Assembly: GCF_037975245.1 (NCBI RefSeq)
Contig: NC_092568.1
Coordinates: forward strand, 5,434,001 to 5,498,000
Reading direction: 5' to 3'
DNA: 64,000 bases
Source of the DNA: Apostichopus japonicus
Taxonomy: Eukaryota > Echinodermata > Holothuroidea > Aspidochirotida > Stichopodidae
Shown here piece by piece: positions 10,715 to 22,640 of this stretch. The translations under genes and the position numbers were made by a program. Under the pieces are notes generated by a model. That model worked only from the letters and a program-made list of their open reading frames with translations. It was not told where the DNA came from and ran no database searches. Every line of letters begins with the position of its first letter. Positions within the stretch are counted from its first letter, which is position 1.

Positions 10715-12256
10715 ATGTCAGTATCGGAGGAGATCGCCGACGTCATATCAGCAAAAGAAGAAGAAGTCTCCACTGGGGATCGAACAGAAGTCGTTATGGA
10801 TTTGTCGATGAAGAAAAAGAGAGTAAGGGATGATGATTCAGATGAGCAAAGAGAAGTGAAAGGAGATGCAGTGAAGGTAGAGATGATACAGTCGGCGTTT
10901 GAAGTCAAAATCAGCGAACTAATCATAAACGCCGATAAGAAAAACACGGAAGTTCACGAAGGCGGGGACGCCACCATTGAACGGAAAGTGCCAACGACGC
11001 AACGCCCTAAACGTGCCAAAAAGAGAAAACAATCGCCTGAAAAGATAATCCAAGGTTGTAAAGTTAGTGATTACGTAACCGAGCCAGCTCTGCAACGCGA
11101 CTTAGCGACGACCACAGAAGAGATAGTCATTGAAACTACAGACGCCGATAATGCCAGTCTTATTATTACAAAAGCCTCGAACGGAGGAGGAGACATTGTT
11201 CATGTTGACACTGAGTTAGAAGTGGAAACCAGCAAACCTATCGCGGTGCTAGCAGAGGAAGACCAAGAAGAAGGCGATTCGTTGCCGTTTAAAGTTCCTA
11301 CAGTGACAGTCGCTACAACTGAAATATCGAAACCCACCGGAGACGCCGCAGAACTTCCATTAGCGCAATTACAGTCTTCTTTATTCAGCACGACTATTTT
11401 GGGATCGAATTCCAAACCGATGAGGCCTTTTAAACTGTACACGCAAAATCGTGATTTATTAGCAGGGATTGGTCTTAACCAGACTAATATGAACACATTG
11501 GCAGCTGCTTTGTCAGGAAGGCCTCTCGTTTCTTCGACGATTGTCGGTTCTACCGCTTCTTTACCGATAACCGCCTTTGCACCACTCAACGTAAAGAACC
11601 CTCTTATACCGACTACCATACCGACCGGTGTTCCTGAGACTACCATTTCACAGGTCGGATCCACCGCGGGAAGTAACGGCAAACTGCTTTCCGCCGCTAC
11701 TTCCGTCATTACTTCTACGACGACATCGTCTGCTATGCGACTCATGACTTTAGCGACGGCCGCCGATAAAATTTTAAAGGGGAAGAAAGAGGAACAGGAC
11801 GTCGACGACGACGCCTCTGAGAAAGATACGAACGTACCTTTAATTATTGCCTCGTCAGATGGCAGTACCCCAGCCGTAGGTCACGTCAATGAGGACGGAA
11901 CCATTGAACTCACCCTCGACGCCACTTCTCCCGAAAGACTTGCCCTCATCCAACAACAAATCGCTATGACGCCCGAAACAGACTTGGACGAACCAAAGTC
12001 AAAGAAATCCAAGAAAAGACAACAGCTCCCGGAATCTCTGAAGACACCCAACTACTGGGAAAGAAGGAGAAAAAATAACGAGGCCGCCAAGAGATCGCGA
12101 GATGCTAGGCGTGCCAAGGAGGACCAAATCGCTATTCGGGCTGCCATTTTAGAACACGAGAACACGAGGCTGAAAATCGAACTGAAAGCTCTGAAGGAGG
12201 AAACAGCCAAACTCAGAGCTGAGATTTATGAACGGAAAAAATCGGATCCTAAGTAG
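10715..12256 (+). CDS. PAR-type bZIP transcription factor lacking a recognisable PAR domain (513 aa)
   Basis: A nuclear DNA-binding protein; the bZIP domain lies at the very C-terminus. The basic region, about residues 446-475, reads [20 protein letters not shown] and then [11 protein letters not shown], the signature of the HLF/TEF/DBP group (NFIL3 has a different second half). The zipper shows leucines exactly seven apart at 479, 486, 493 and 500. Such dimers bind RTTAYGTAAY (the D-box). Upstream are a CtBP-like VMDLS motif (27-31), a sumoylation-type VKVE (53-56), a basic NLS-like RPKRAKKRK (98-106) and a long Ser/Thr/Ala-rich, probably disordered centre. The proline- and acid-rich PAR segment of vertebrate members is not evident. 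The whole coding sequence is one exon. The frame stays open to the acceptor at 10682, so an N-terminal extension from an upstream exon is possible. Family is sure; the orthologue is not assigned. Confidence 0.93.
   Translation: MSVSEEIADVISAKEEEVSTGDRTEVVMDLSMKKKRVRDDDSDEQREVKGDAVKVEMIQSAFEVKISELIINADKKNTEVHEGGDATIERKVPTTQRPKRAKKRKQSPEKIIQGCKVSDYVTEPALQRDLATTTEEIVIETTDADNASLIITKASNGGGDIVHVDTELEVETSKPIAVLAEEDQEEGDSLPFKVPTVTVATTEISKPTGDAAELPLAQLQSSLFSTTILGSNSKPMRPFKLYTQNRDLLAGIGLNQTNMNTLAAALSGRPLVSSTIVGSTASLPITAFAPLNVKNPLIPTTIPTGVPETTISQVGSTAGSNGKLLSAATSVITSTTTSSAMRLMTLATAADKILKGKKEEQDVDDDASEKDTNVPLIIASSDGSTPAVGHVNEDGTIELTLDATSPERLALIQQQIAMTPETDLDEPKSKKSKKRQQLPESLKTPNYWERRRKNNEAAKRSRDARRAKEDQIAIRAAILEHENTRLKIELKALKEETAKLRAEIYERKKSDPK
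11070..11079. promoter_or_regulatory. D-box (ATTACGTAAC) inside the bZIP coding sequence
   Basis: A perfect match to the PAR-bZIP consensus, located in codons for DYVT. It may be chance, but it is one of ten TTACGTAA cores confined to this neighbourhood. Confidence 0.3.
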
Positions 12257-13098
12257 AACATTCCATTCTTCGACGGAATTTCAGAATCGCTCGCCAATAA
12301 TGTTGCACAACTTTCCATTTTTTTAAACTTATCAATATATGTTGATTTTTGTTTTAATGTTCCTTCTTCCTGATCTTAGCGGTACGTTTTCATGTTGCAT
12401 AAATAGAATGAACATTTTTCTATATGCTCTCTCATGCGACTTGGGAGTTTGGAGGGCGAAGTGGTGTCCCCGTAAAGGGTCCGACAAAGGTATAGTAACG
12501 TTTTCATTTTACACTTCAACCTCCCTCGATCAACATTCTGGATATATTCTGTCTTCAAACTGTCTTCAAATTGTAGCAGTTGGTGGTGGGGTGGGGGGGG
12601 GGGGTGGATGAGTGTAGGTGTGGTTAAGACTAATTGAGACACTATAGCCACTTTACACATGCTGCAGTAGGTATATTCAGTAGGTGTACTATTAGCTCGA
12701 GGCACGGGGGGGGGGGGGGGATTGGGCTGATCAAACAGAACTTTGGAAATGGCTTGTGTCCCTTTTTCACGTGATTGAACAGACTGGCTGTGTACTGATT
12801 GAATAATGCAGTGCAAACAGAGACTGTGAGGAAACTCGTCTGTGTCAAGGGTGAACAATTTATCTGGTATATATCGCTGACCATTCTAATGCTGTTTATA
12901 AAATTGTCATGCAATCGCACACAGTGACATAAAACGTTGAAACCATGCACATAATCGACACACACAGTACAAGTATGACTTGAAATTCACTTGAAAGTGC
13001 TATTCACTTTATCTTTTTTTATTTCAAATATAAGAATTATTTCTTGGCATTTGTTATTTCTACGAATCAGCACTGAGCAGTTTCAGTTATATATATAT

Positions 13099-13132
<34 letters not shown>

Positions 13133-14922
13133 AATATATATATATTATATATATAAATTGATATGCAGCGTTTTACAATAATTTTAGATGTGAGTGTGCC
13201 AAACTGACACAACTATTTTTAAAACGTGGTATTTGTTTGTTTCTTAAATTATTTACTTTAAATATTTTTAATTATTCTTTCTTTGAGGGAAGGGGTGGGG
13301 TAAGACAATTAAATTGCAAAGTGTGAATAATCGAGTGAAATCAAACCATCAAGTTGTATCTTTTCACTTTTATTTTTCCTATTATATGCAAATTCGAGCA
13401 CCATTTTTATGAAGATTACAATAAGAACTGAATGAGATGACGTTCAATTAACTTTTCTAGCTGCGATTGACTAAAGTTTATATTTTTTATATCGGGGGAG
13501 GGGGGGTAGGGGGGTATCTAAAACGATGTTGTATGTAATATATGGTTTTATTCCACTGTAATTGTACCGGCGAGGAGAATAGCAGTCGCCGTGAGGGGGG
13601 TGGGGGAGGGGGGGTTCGCTGTGATAGCTATGTTGTACTTTACGAATATTTATATTCATTTTCATCAATGACTTTGCTAGTTCTTGCTCCCTATTTCCCT
13701 TCTTTCATGTTATCCCCTCCCTATTATTTGTCAATTCATTCCATTACCTCGCGATTTGTAAATGCATCGGAGCCATTTCCTGAAATTTAGAAGTATTTAG
13801 TGGCTTATTTACGGAGGTCGTAAACCTTGTACATCGATAAGTTTTATTTATAATAAAAAAAAGTGCACACTATTTGCTATGTTGTTTTTGATGTTCCGAA
13901 TGGTTCGAAACGATAGAAGTTATTAACAATTACCTCGAAATGCTAGCAATGTGTCCAAAAGTGTTATCTAAGTGTAATTCCGAGCACCGAGTTGGATTAA
14001 AGTAATTCAATGTCTCAAAGAGGGGGGGGGGGGCTGCTTTTAGGATATAGCGGTGAAAAGATATTTTAATCCAAAAAGGAGTGACCGTTTTTTTGACTGC
14101 CTAGCTAATTTGGGGGCAATATTGATGGTCTTTATTTAATTCAAAAGTCCAGAGAGATCTGCTTTCTGCCAATTTACCAAGAAAATATGTGTCTGCCCCC
14201 CCCCCCTTTTTCCTCTAAGTTATGTTAACTAAAGTGTGTTGTATATGGGAGAATCCTTATAATTCAAACCCCTTGAAGGGTTTCATTTTGCAGTTTAAGC
14301 TGATTATGTGATGCAACCAAGTTTCTGAATCAATGCAAATGAGATATCGTTGTTATCAGTCGTATTATTCCAAAAAATATACAAACTTTGATAGATTAAT
14401 GGTAAAGAGGATATCGGTAATAGTTTCCATAACATGCATTGACTGGTTCTAGTAAACCAACAACTATTCAATGCTGGAAGAACTAACTTAGTATAACTAT
14501 AGTTTCCTTGGGTTTTGTTTGTTGGTGTTTATTTTACATACATCAGCGTTTAAGGCAAATGTTTGGCCCTATAAGTTTCCCCGGCCCACCCTCGGCCCCA
14601 TTTCCATCCTACAAGGATCTGTGTCAGGTATTGTTATTGCTTGCACTTTGGTAAAATATGTGTTTTAAATAGAAACATTTTACAGATGGTATGTTCTGAA
14701 GAAGAACTCTAAAATTATGCTGCAAAATTACGATCATAGCTTGTTTTCATATTATGACGTTAGTTTATATTCCTCTTACTCTCCTCTCTCCATATCGCTC
14801 AATTATTTTCTGCTCATTGTATACATATGTAATATATTATTAACCATTAGGACGCCTTGATACTAAGATTGGTAGTATTGTAAATAAATTTCGAAGACGC
14901 CTAGATATACCGCTGCAATAAA
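12257..14922 (+). other. probable 3' UTR of the bZIP gene
   Basis: Long AT-rich non-coding sequence. AATAAA occurs at about 13851 and at 14917-14922; the latter is followed by T/GT-rich sequence, as at a true cleavage site. Transcript length cannot be fixed from sequence alone. G runs occur near 12591, 12705, 13502 and 14023. Confidence 0.35.
13088..13155. repeat. (AT)n microsatellite
   Basis: Imperfect alternating AT dinucleotides interrupted by GT and AAT steps. Confidence 0.85.
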
Positions 14923-15828
14923 TGTCGAACAAGATCTTCGTTGTCTTCTTTCATTTCAATTACAAATATGTTCCCATATTATTGGTATTTATTTATTTTA
15001 TATATTTTTGATTATTTAACATTAAAGGGTAAACTCGGTTAGCGTAAAGCTAATCTCCCCTGAAATATAAAAGAACGGAAGTGGATTAAAACTAGTTAAA
15101 ACCGTGTAGGAAGTTTTCTGGAAGATAAATACGTAGTGTAAACACACGGATAGCAATTGTCATGACATGAGCTAGCTAGTAGCTACAATGTACAAGAGTC
15201 ATTAATTAATTATAACCATGTATAGTAGTAATAAACAACACACTAGCTGGTTGATTGTAATGTCAAATTAACACATGATTGGTTATTGTAAGCAAACTTC
15301 AAAAAGGCCGATACTGACGGGACTACTGTCATTTATCTAGAATTTTAAGGAATAGGCGATGTCTATCACGAGTTCGGTCCCCCTCACCCCCCCCCCCCCC
15401 TCCCTCGATGCATGCCCTTCGCGCCTCTTTCGTCTGTGCTAATACAATGAGAGGGTTGCGATCATTTCGAATTCTAAATGTATCAAGAAAAAGTGAATCA
15501 AATATGCTATACATTTTGTTTACTTTATACCAGGTCCAAAAGAAGTATCACGCCACCCGCAGGAACTTTCGTTTCAAAGTATTCCATGGAAATACTTGTC
15601 TTGCTTTTGTTTTGGTTTACTATTTGGGTTTGTTTTGCATTATTTGTTTGTTTCTGAATCTCCACACAGTCACCTTTGTTCTCCTTTTCTTTGTGCATGT
15701 AATGTGACTAATTTAACATGAAACACTGGTGCTTGAATTCCTTCACTGGAAATTCATTGGAAGAGAGAATAGAATCTCATTGGAATGCTTATTGTTTGAC
15801 CGTGGAGGGCTAATGAAAAACCACATAT

Positions 15829-16071
15829 GTTACGTAATCACTTCGGTATACCTTTACGTCCTATTACGCAATTACCCCTTCCTCATCCTCCGCACACAAT
15901 AAGATAATCTCTCCACTAAACAGGAAACAAGAAAACGCGCCATTTCAACTATGGCGAATCGGTGGTAAATAATCAACATTCGCAGATGAGACTTACAAAC
16001 TCCTTCGATTTTCATGGGTGATTACGCTTGATTACGTAACATATCTAACTTATAGCCTTCGATTGCGTCAC
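15829..16071. promoter_or_regulatory. dense bZIP-site cluster, candidate enhancer 3.6 kb downstream of the bZIP gene
   Basis: GTTACGTAAT (15829), ATTACGCAAT (15863), ATTACGCTTG (16022), ATTACGTAAC (16031) and ATTGCGTCAC (16062) lie within 243 bp. The two perfect D-boxes share an identical 16-mer, ATATGTTACGTAATCA, in opposite orientation, which chance alone would rarely give. The likely binders are PAR bZIP, C/EBP and ATF proteins. Confidence 0.55.
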
Positions 16072-17690
16072 TTTTGAATTAGACTACACTGTCTCTAACT
16101 ATACACTATTTTTACTTGTGTGTGTTTGTGTGTGTTAATTTTTCTTTATAACCATTCCGAGGACAATGTCACAATTAAAAGAATTTGTACATTTACATTT
16201 ATTTCACCAATCAGGCAGGCAGTTGCTGAGGTCTGAAAGTAAATTAAAAAACTACAAGTTTCATTTTACATTAGCTTATATAAATATCTTCCAAAGTTTG
16301 CAATGGAACCTTCCTTCAATATTAATCGTGATCTTGGATTAAAAATATGTTCGTTTTACCAACATATACTATATTTTATTATACAATTAGATATATTTCC
16401 GAGACTCCATGGATGCCAAAACATTTATAATAGAACATTGTATTATTGTATAACAGTGCCATCATCACATATGCACTCGATGGATACTACTGTAAGCTGA
16501 AAGAACAAATCAAATTGTTAAAGCATTGTAAGCATTAGCTATAATAATTAGGCTGCTTATAGCTATTCCTAGCTATTACAGCGATTATTTTTCTAACAAA
16601 CTCAAGACCTAAATTAAATAAAAATTATTTTCTTTTTGGACTGCTGTGCTAGCCGAATCCGCACCGGCGATTTTGAGAGCTCCGAGATTTACCATTTGTC
16701 CGTTCTCCTGCTCGGTCGGACTGAATTTCTTGAACTTATACCTACGTATACTGACCATGATGAAATATGCAAACATATCCTGCAATAGTTAAGAACTTAA
16801 GATACCGGGTCATGAGTGTCATACTGCGGCATTTGTCCTGAAAGTAATTAATTTTAAACAAATAAAATAAAAATAGAACATCGGATATTACATTTTCACT
16901 GAGAGACCGAAAGTAATTAGTATTCATATGATTATATTTTTATTTTTGTTGTTGGTAAATGAAGAGTAAAACCGGTTTAGGCTATTCGATCTGTACAGCT
17001 CATTTGTACTTTTTTTAAAGGACCTCCCCCGGGGGACCCCCCCATTCCCCTCCAAAACCTGTTTGTTTTGCTTTACCTTTTTTTCTTTTCAAGATGCTAC
17101 TAAACACTCTGTGTGGAAGAAGGAGGATGGGGTGTAGCGGTTACTACGGAGTGTTTCCTTGATTTCGATATACAGTCCGCATACACTGTAGATATCAGTA
17201 AAGTGGTTCAACTATGTTGAATTTGTTTGGCTAATTCCGAATCTTTCAAGACATCTTTACGGTCACGAGCACGTGCCTTTACCAAGGGAGTCGTTCCCTC
17301 CCTCTGTAAGAACCCGTAACTGTGGCAGACAGTGGTGGAAGCTAGGTCGGACCCCGGGGACAGCTGCAATAAATCACCTGGCCCACTGTTTGGAAGTTTT
17401 CAATTATTTCTTAAGAATATATATTAAGAAATTTGAGGATACATTATTATTTACCTCATTTCAGGGCCCCTTATTGACTCGATACCCGCCGGATTGAATG
17501 CCCTGACCCCGCTCCCCTCCCACCTCCACCCACCCGTGCCCTCCTCTGGCCTGGAAGATGATGGTAAGGGACGGGACAGAAAGGGATGTAAGTAGTTAAT
17601 ATACTTTCAAGTTAGGCCCTACTCAACTTTGTAGAGTCTTGCAATGTATTTAGAATGATTTGAACAGTATATAGTTCTACCGGTAAGAGA

Positions 17691-17825
17691 GTTACGTAAT
17701 CCTTTCACAATTGTTTCGTCTTATCTGATCAAGGAGGGAGACGGTATGAACTCTTTCATCTTCCGCTGGTTGAATGGGCTCTGTGACGACGCACAGCGCC
17801 ACACATCTTCATATAGTTACGTAAT
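17691..17825. promoter_or_regulatory. pair of D-boxes (GTTACGTAAT at 17691 and 17816)
   Basis: Two identical perfect RTTAYGTAAY sites 125 bp apart in non-coding DNA, in the same orientation. Confidence 0.4.
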
Positions 17826-18425
17826 TTACTGGAAGCTGAATACATTAGTATATTACAGTTCATTAAAATGCGCGTACTATTTGGTACAGTTAAGAGATGC
17901 TTGACGATTAATGGTGGCTCGCTAATTAATAGCTACCCCTCCCCCCGCCCCCCCCCCCCACACACACACCTCCGAGACCACCATGGGATCTCGAGACCGC
18001 GGAAATGGGGATGGGAAGAGAGAGAGAGGGCAGTGGGAGTGAGAGGATTAAATGTTACATATGTAGGCCTAGGCCTACTTGATTTCGCTATGTTTTATAT
18101 TGGCCATACTGTTACTGTTCGTATTGTTTAAGTTAGAAGGAAGACGCTGAGCAAACATACTTTAATCTGCGAGTTACAAAATGATTGAATTTGAAGAATG
18201 GGTGCGGGGACAAGCGACACTCTTAACAATTTTAATCGAATTAAATACGGACACGCAGACGAAAGAATAGCCCACTCTCAAATCGATAGAGATTCTTATC
18301 AGTTCAGTTAAACGAAGTCAGATTTGCATAAAAATTGATATGTGAATTACATATTTGACACACGTGACATGAACAGGCTCATTGGCTGATAATAGTTTAT
18401 ACTTGCAATGAAACGTTGTTGTAGG

Positions 18426-18528
18426 CAGGGCCGTAGCCTGCGGGGAGGGGGGGGGGTGGGGATACGAGGGTGGCGGGGGCAGCTGCCCCGTGAGATTTTC
18501 ATTTCCTAAATGAAAGGCAACGGCCCTG
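18426..18528. mobile_element. short hAT-like remnant
   Basis: CAGGGCCGTAGCC at 18426 and GGCAACGGCCCTG ending at 18528 are inverted ends enclosing about 80 bp with a G-rich run. The target duplication is unclear. It resembles the ends of the other hAT-like elements in this window. Confidence 0.4.
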
Positions 18529-19172
18529 TGTGGGTTACATAATCATTTAGTACCATTGCTCTTGTAGTGTATATACTGGATACAGTATTAGCTCCAAATC
18601 TGCTAGTAAGTCTCACTATATGGTCACTCATGTTCCCGAACGTCAAGATAAAGATAAAGACATTGTTTATTGCATGCGGTATATACTTGACCAAACCATT
18701 CAGTCTGAAGTTGAATTCGTTACCAAAGTGTTTATTATCTATTTTTAGACTTATCTCAGTTAACAAATATCCCACCCCCCCCCCCCCAAGAAAAATATAT
18801 ATTTAATCCATTGCTTTTTACTGAAACGAATCCGAATCAGTTCAATGGCTATAGATTTAAATTAGTGTGACTTTAATCCGCCAACCTCTGTTCACAACCA
18901 AACCGTTACTGTTATAACAGAACGCAATTTTCCCTTCATAGATGTTGCAACAGATAAGATTGTGTTCAGCTTCAACGTTTAGTGGTTTGAAATTTAGAAT
19001 CATTGAATTACATTTCCACATCTTCAGTCCATCCCGTGACCTATACGGCGCGACCCCAGAGCGAACCAAGGATATATGCTCACCTCTTATGTCTAAGGGA
19101 TCGGCGTCCTCGTTCCGAGGTTAATTGGCCAGATATTTAAGGAGTAATCATGTATTGCTGCGGGTGGTTTGT

Positions 19173-19182
19173 ATTACGTAAT
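19173..19182. promoter_or_regulatory. D-box ATTACGTAAT
   Basis: Perfect RTTAYGTAAY site. The variant forms GTTACATAAT (18534) and GTTATGTAAT (19857) lie on either side. Confidence 0.35.
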
Positions 19183-20323
19183 CGTTCATCGTTAATCAAG
19201 TAAGATGGAATTTTACTTCGAATAGAGTTTCTTTCTCAATAGTGAAAAAAGAGGAAGCTCTTGTTAACATGAATAATAAAGGGAGAATATAAAAACAATG
19301 CTAACATGATGTTGATTTCTGCTATGTCAAGGTCCAACTGTCACTGTCAGAAATTCATTAGTCAATGGTAAGATGTGGGCAGAGGAAACCCCCCCCCCTC
19401 TCCTCCCCTCCCTCCCTCCCCTCCCATCTCTAACTGGAATATGTAGGTTTCTATATCCAAATGTGTAGAATTCTGTTTTAGGCAATGTGTGAGTGTAGCA
19501 ATAAACATATTTTCTGTATTTTAGATGACAGACACAGCTATAGTGTAGAGGAAAAAATCCCATGGCCAGGCTGATAAATCACTTTGCACTTGTGCGAGGT
19601 CCATAAACCAGTATAGTCATGTTGCACAAAAGACACGCTTTATCACTACCAGACACCACCGCCCCCCCCCCACTTCTCTTCCTACCCGACTTCCCATGTA
19701 CATTCTTCTAACAAATCACATTATTAAATTATTAATCAAACATGAATATAGAACTGCTATATAGATATGCATGAATACCAGTGACAATGCCTCGGAAGTC
19801 TGTCCATGGGTTGGGCTTCACAAACTTAAAAAGAAAAGGAAAAAGGCCTTCATCTAGTTATGTAATATTTCAGTAGTTATCAACCCGGAGCAGGAAGGGG
19901 GACGGAGGGGGTGAGGAAGGTATTATACCAACTTTAAAAGTTTGCCTTGTTTTCAGTGGTCAAGGAAAGATAAGTTACTTCGATATTCACAGATCTTATA
20001 AATCCATAACTTTTTGTTTTTCGTTAGTTACTGTTCATTTCTCTTTCCATCACTAATATAGAAAAATAATTTATGGTTTTAACAAGGCGTATACATATCT
20101 TGATTTTAATAGGTGCCCGTGATTGATGCGCGGGTATATAAGTAGATTTATCAGTAATCTTACTGGAAGATATACCACCTTCTCGACAGTTAAGGGCTTT
20201 TATACAACCTTCACTTTTGAATGCACTCCTGACCCCGTGACCCTGGACTTTTGACCACTCTCAAGATCTCACAACAATAGCGAGCTGATTATTTAGCGGC
20301 GAGCTATTCGGTTGCATGTGTTT

Positions 20324-20333
20324 GTTACGTAAT
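20324..20333. promoter_or_regulatory. D-box GTTACGTAAT
   Basis: Perfect RTTAYGTAAY site in non-coding DNA. Confidence 0.35.
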
Positions 20334-20920
20334 AACGCGGGCGTACAGTGAACCCAATCAATTGAGTGGATTACTGATAAACCTATAGTAGAGGGACTTA
20401 TACTTGTTGTTGTATAGCTAATACTATGGATAGTAAACTCCCTGTTTAATTTTGACAACAAATCCGCTAATGTATAGTTTTTCTTTATCTTTACTAATAG
20501 CATGTTAGACATATAGTTATTCTGTTCAACGATAAAAGTTAACTATTCTATTTCAGATGAAATTTATGACGGTAAATTATTATCCATGCGCAGAGGATTG
20601 TAAAACAAAAGAACGAAAATAACCAATTTATACCTGAAACAACAAAGAGAACATGATTACATCATAACGTCTTGGTGGTCAACATAAAGCCCCTGAAGAC
20701 AAACAACTACCTACGTCATTTTAGTATTCACGACTGACGTTTGCCTTTACTTTTTCATTTGAAAATGAAATCAATATCTCGTAAACAAAAAGCACACACA
20801 AAAAAATACGCTGATTTATGTGAGGAAAAAGATAAAGTTGGGATAGATTAGCGTATAGAAACTATAAGTTGTTAAAGCCATTCCTGTGGCTGAAGTTGAT
20901 CACATATCTTTTCTCCTAAC

Positions 20921-21430
20921 CCATCTGGCAACACGGTAATTTAGCTGAAATGTTTTGGGGTTTTATTTTCATATTGAAATAATTTATTCACACAGAAATT
21001 TCCCCATCATTATAGCATCTGGCACACGGTAACTTAGCTGAAATGTGTTTGTTTGTTGTTTTATTTTCATATTGAAATCATTTATCCTACAGAGGGTTTC
21101 TTAACAAATTTCCCGCATCATCATAGTGTAGCATGATTTCACAATATAAACATATATTACGTAATTACTTAAGGCGCTCTTCTTGCTACAATGGCATCTG
21201 GCAACACGGTAATTTAGCTGCAATCTGTTTGATTTTTATATTCATTTTGAAATACTTTCTCCACACAGAGGAAAATTATCTTTTGCTTTGTTTTGTTTTT
21301 TGTTTCGTTTTGCACCCCCCCCCCCCTCCCACGACATCATCACAACATCTGGCAACAGGGCCATTTACCTGAAATATTAAATATTATTGTTTTTTATTTT
21401 CATATTAAAATCGTTTCTCTACAAAGAGGA
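20921..21430. repeat. four-copy degenerate tandem repeat
   Basis: The phrase CATCTGGCAACACGGTAATT (or a close variant), followed by TAGCTGAAATG, a T-rich stretch, TTTTCATATTGAAAT and CACAGAG, recurs from about 20924, 21017, 21189 and 21346. Spacing is irregular (roughly 95-170 bp) because of insertions. One spacer carries the D-box at 21156. Confidence 0.7.
21156..21165. promoter_or_regulatory. D-box ATTACGTAAT within the tandem repeat
   Basis: Perfect RTTAYGTAAY site, the rightmost TTACGTAA in the window. Confidence 0.35.
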
Positions 21431-22626
21431 ACATAATGGGATTTTATGACAATCTTAGTGCGGAAAAGAGCTAAGCAATATCCCAAATTTACCGCATTTT
21501 AATGATAAATCACCTCGACTATAGGTCAGGAAAGTAAAGCTTTTATAGATCTGATATGACGACATCACAAAATAATTACTGTACTCCACTTCCTTGAGTA
21601 ACGGAGGGCTTACTCAGTCAAAATGGTTACATCAAATCAACCAAATCTGGATGTAAGGGATACTAAGATGGGATTTTCGACTATCATTATATTTTTAAAC
21701 ATTCAAGTGTTGGTTATGTCTGCTACGGGTGTATCCAAGTTTATTATGTATTGGCTTATTCGTTTGTTTCGTCCAAAAGGTGGTAACTATAACGAAGCCT
21801 CGATACCCCTGTTAAGAAAGTAAAGTACGTTTATAATATATTTGTTGTACATAGGTAACAGCTTGCGATGCCTTTTGAGGGTGTCGTAAGGGCTGAGAAA
21901 CGTTGAACCGGAGAAGTCCTGACATTTGGGGTCAAAGGTATACTGGTGACATTACCGTCGACTACCAAGGAAAACATCACGAATGTGATGGCGGTAGACC
22001 AATATTAATAATTGAGTCCCTTCACGTTGTGTAGTTCGTGGGGTAGTGACAACCGGCGATTTCCAGAGCCGTATATAGAGATCTGGCCAATTCTAATTAA
22101 CACGGGCGGCGGAGAGGGGAGGACACAGGGGAGATGGTGCCCTCCTGGGATAGAAAACTGCAAAATACCGCTTTTCAAATATAAGAGGTGAGTATTATTG
22201 TTGATGAAAAGAATTGACAAATGCCCCTTTTTGTGTTTAACTTCCTAAAGACGTGACCTCTGCTAGATAAAAAATGCCCTTTTGTTGAAAAAACATTGAA
22301 ATACTGGAATACACAGAAGATTTCTCTGTGTCGGAAAATTTGGAAGAAATTTTGTGAAAGTCTGCCACAACAGATCCAAGTCACATGTCTCACTGTCCCT
22401 TAAAGTTGGTGCCCTTCTCCCCATTGCTTCCGTGCTTCCCCTACCCCCCCCCCCCCCCTTACACCGAATCAATCCTCTTCAGTCGCTTCTGTTCTTTAAT
22501 ATTTTGGCAATAAATAGAGTGATACTTGGTTACCCGACCCACAAAAAGTTTTAAAGATTAACTTTAAACTGCGTTACTCTCGCGTCGGTGAACTCGTAGT
22601 TTCGAATTTTAGTGTAAATCAACAGT

Positions 22627-22640
22627 GCGCCCTCTATTGG
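22627..22640 (-). promoter_or_regulatory. CTCF-like motif
   Basis: On the minus strand it reads CCAATAGAGGGCGC, one mismatch from the CTCF core CCASYAGRKGGCR. It lies between the bZIP and FAM181-like genes. A single short motif is weak evidence. Confidence 0.25.

Noticed and set aside
11200..11745. 181-codon minus-strand frame inside the bZIP gene
   Set aside because: Antisense shadow of the bZIP coding sequence.
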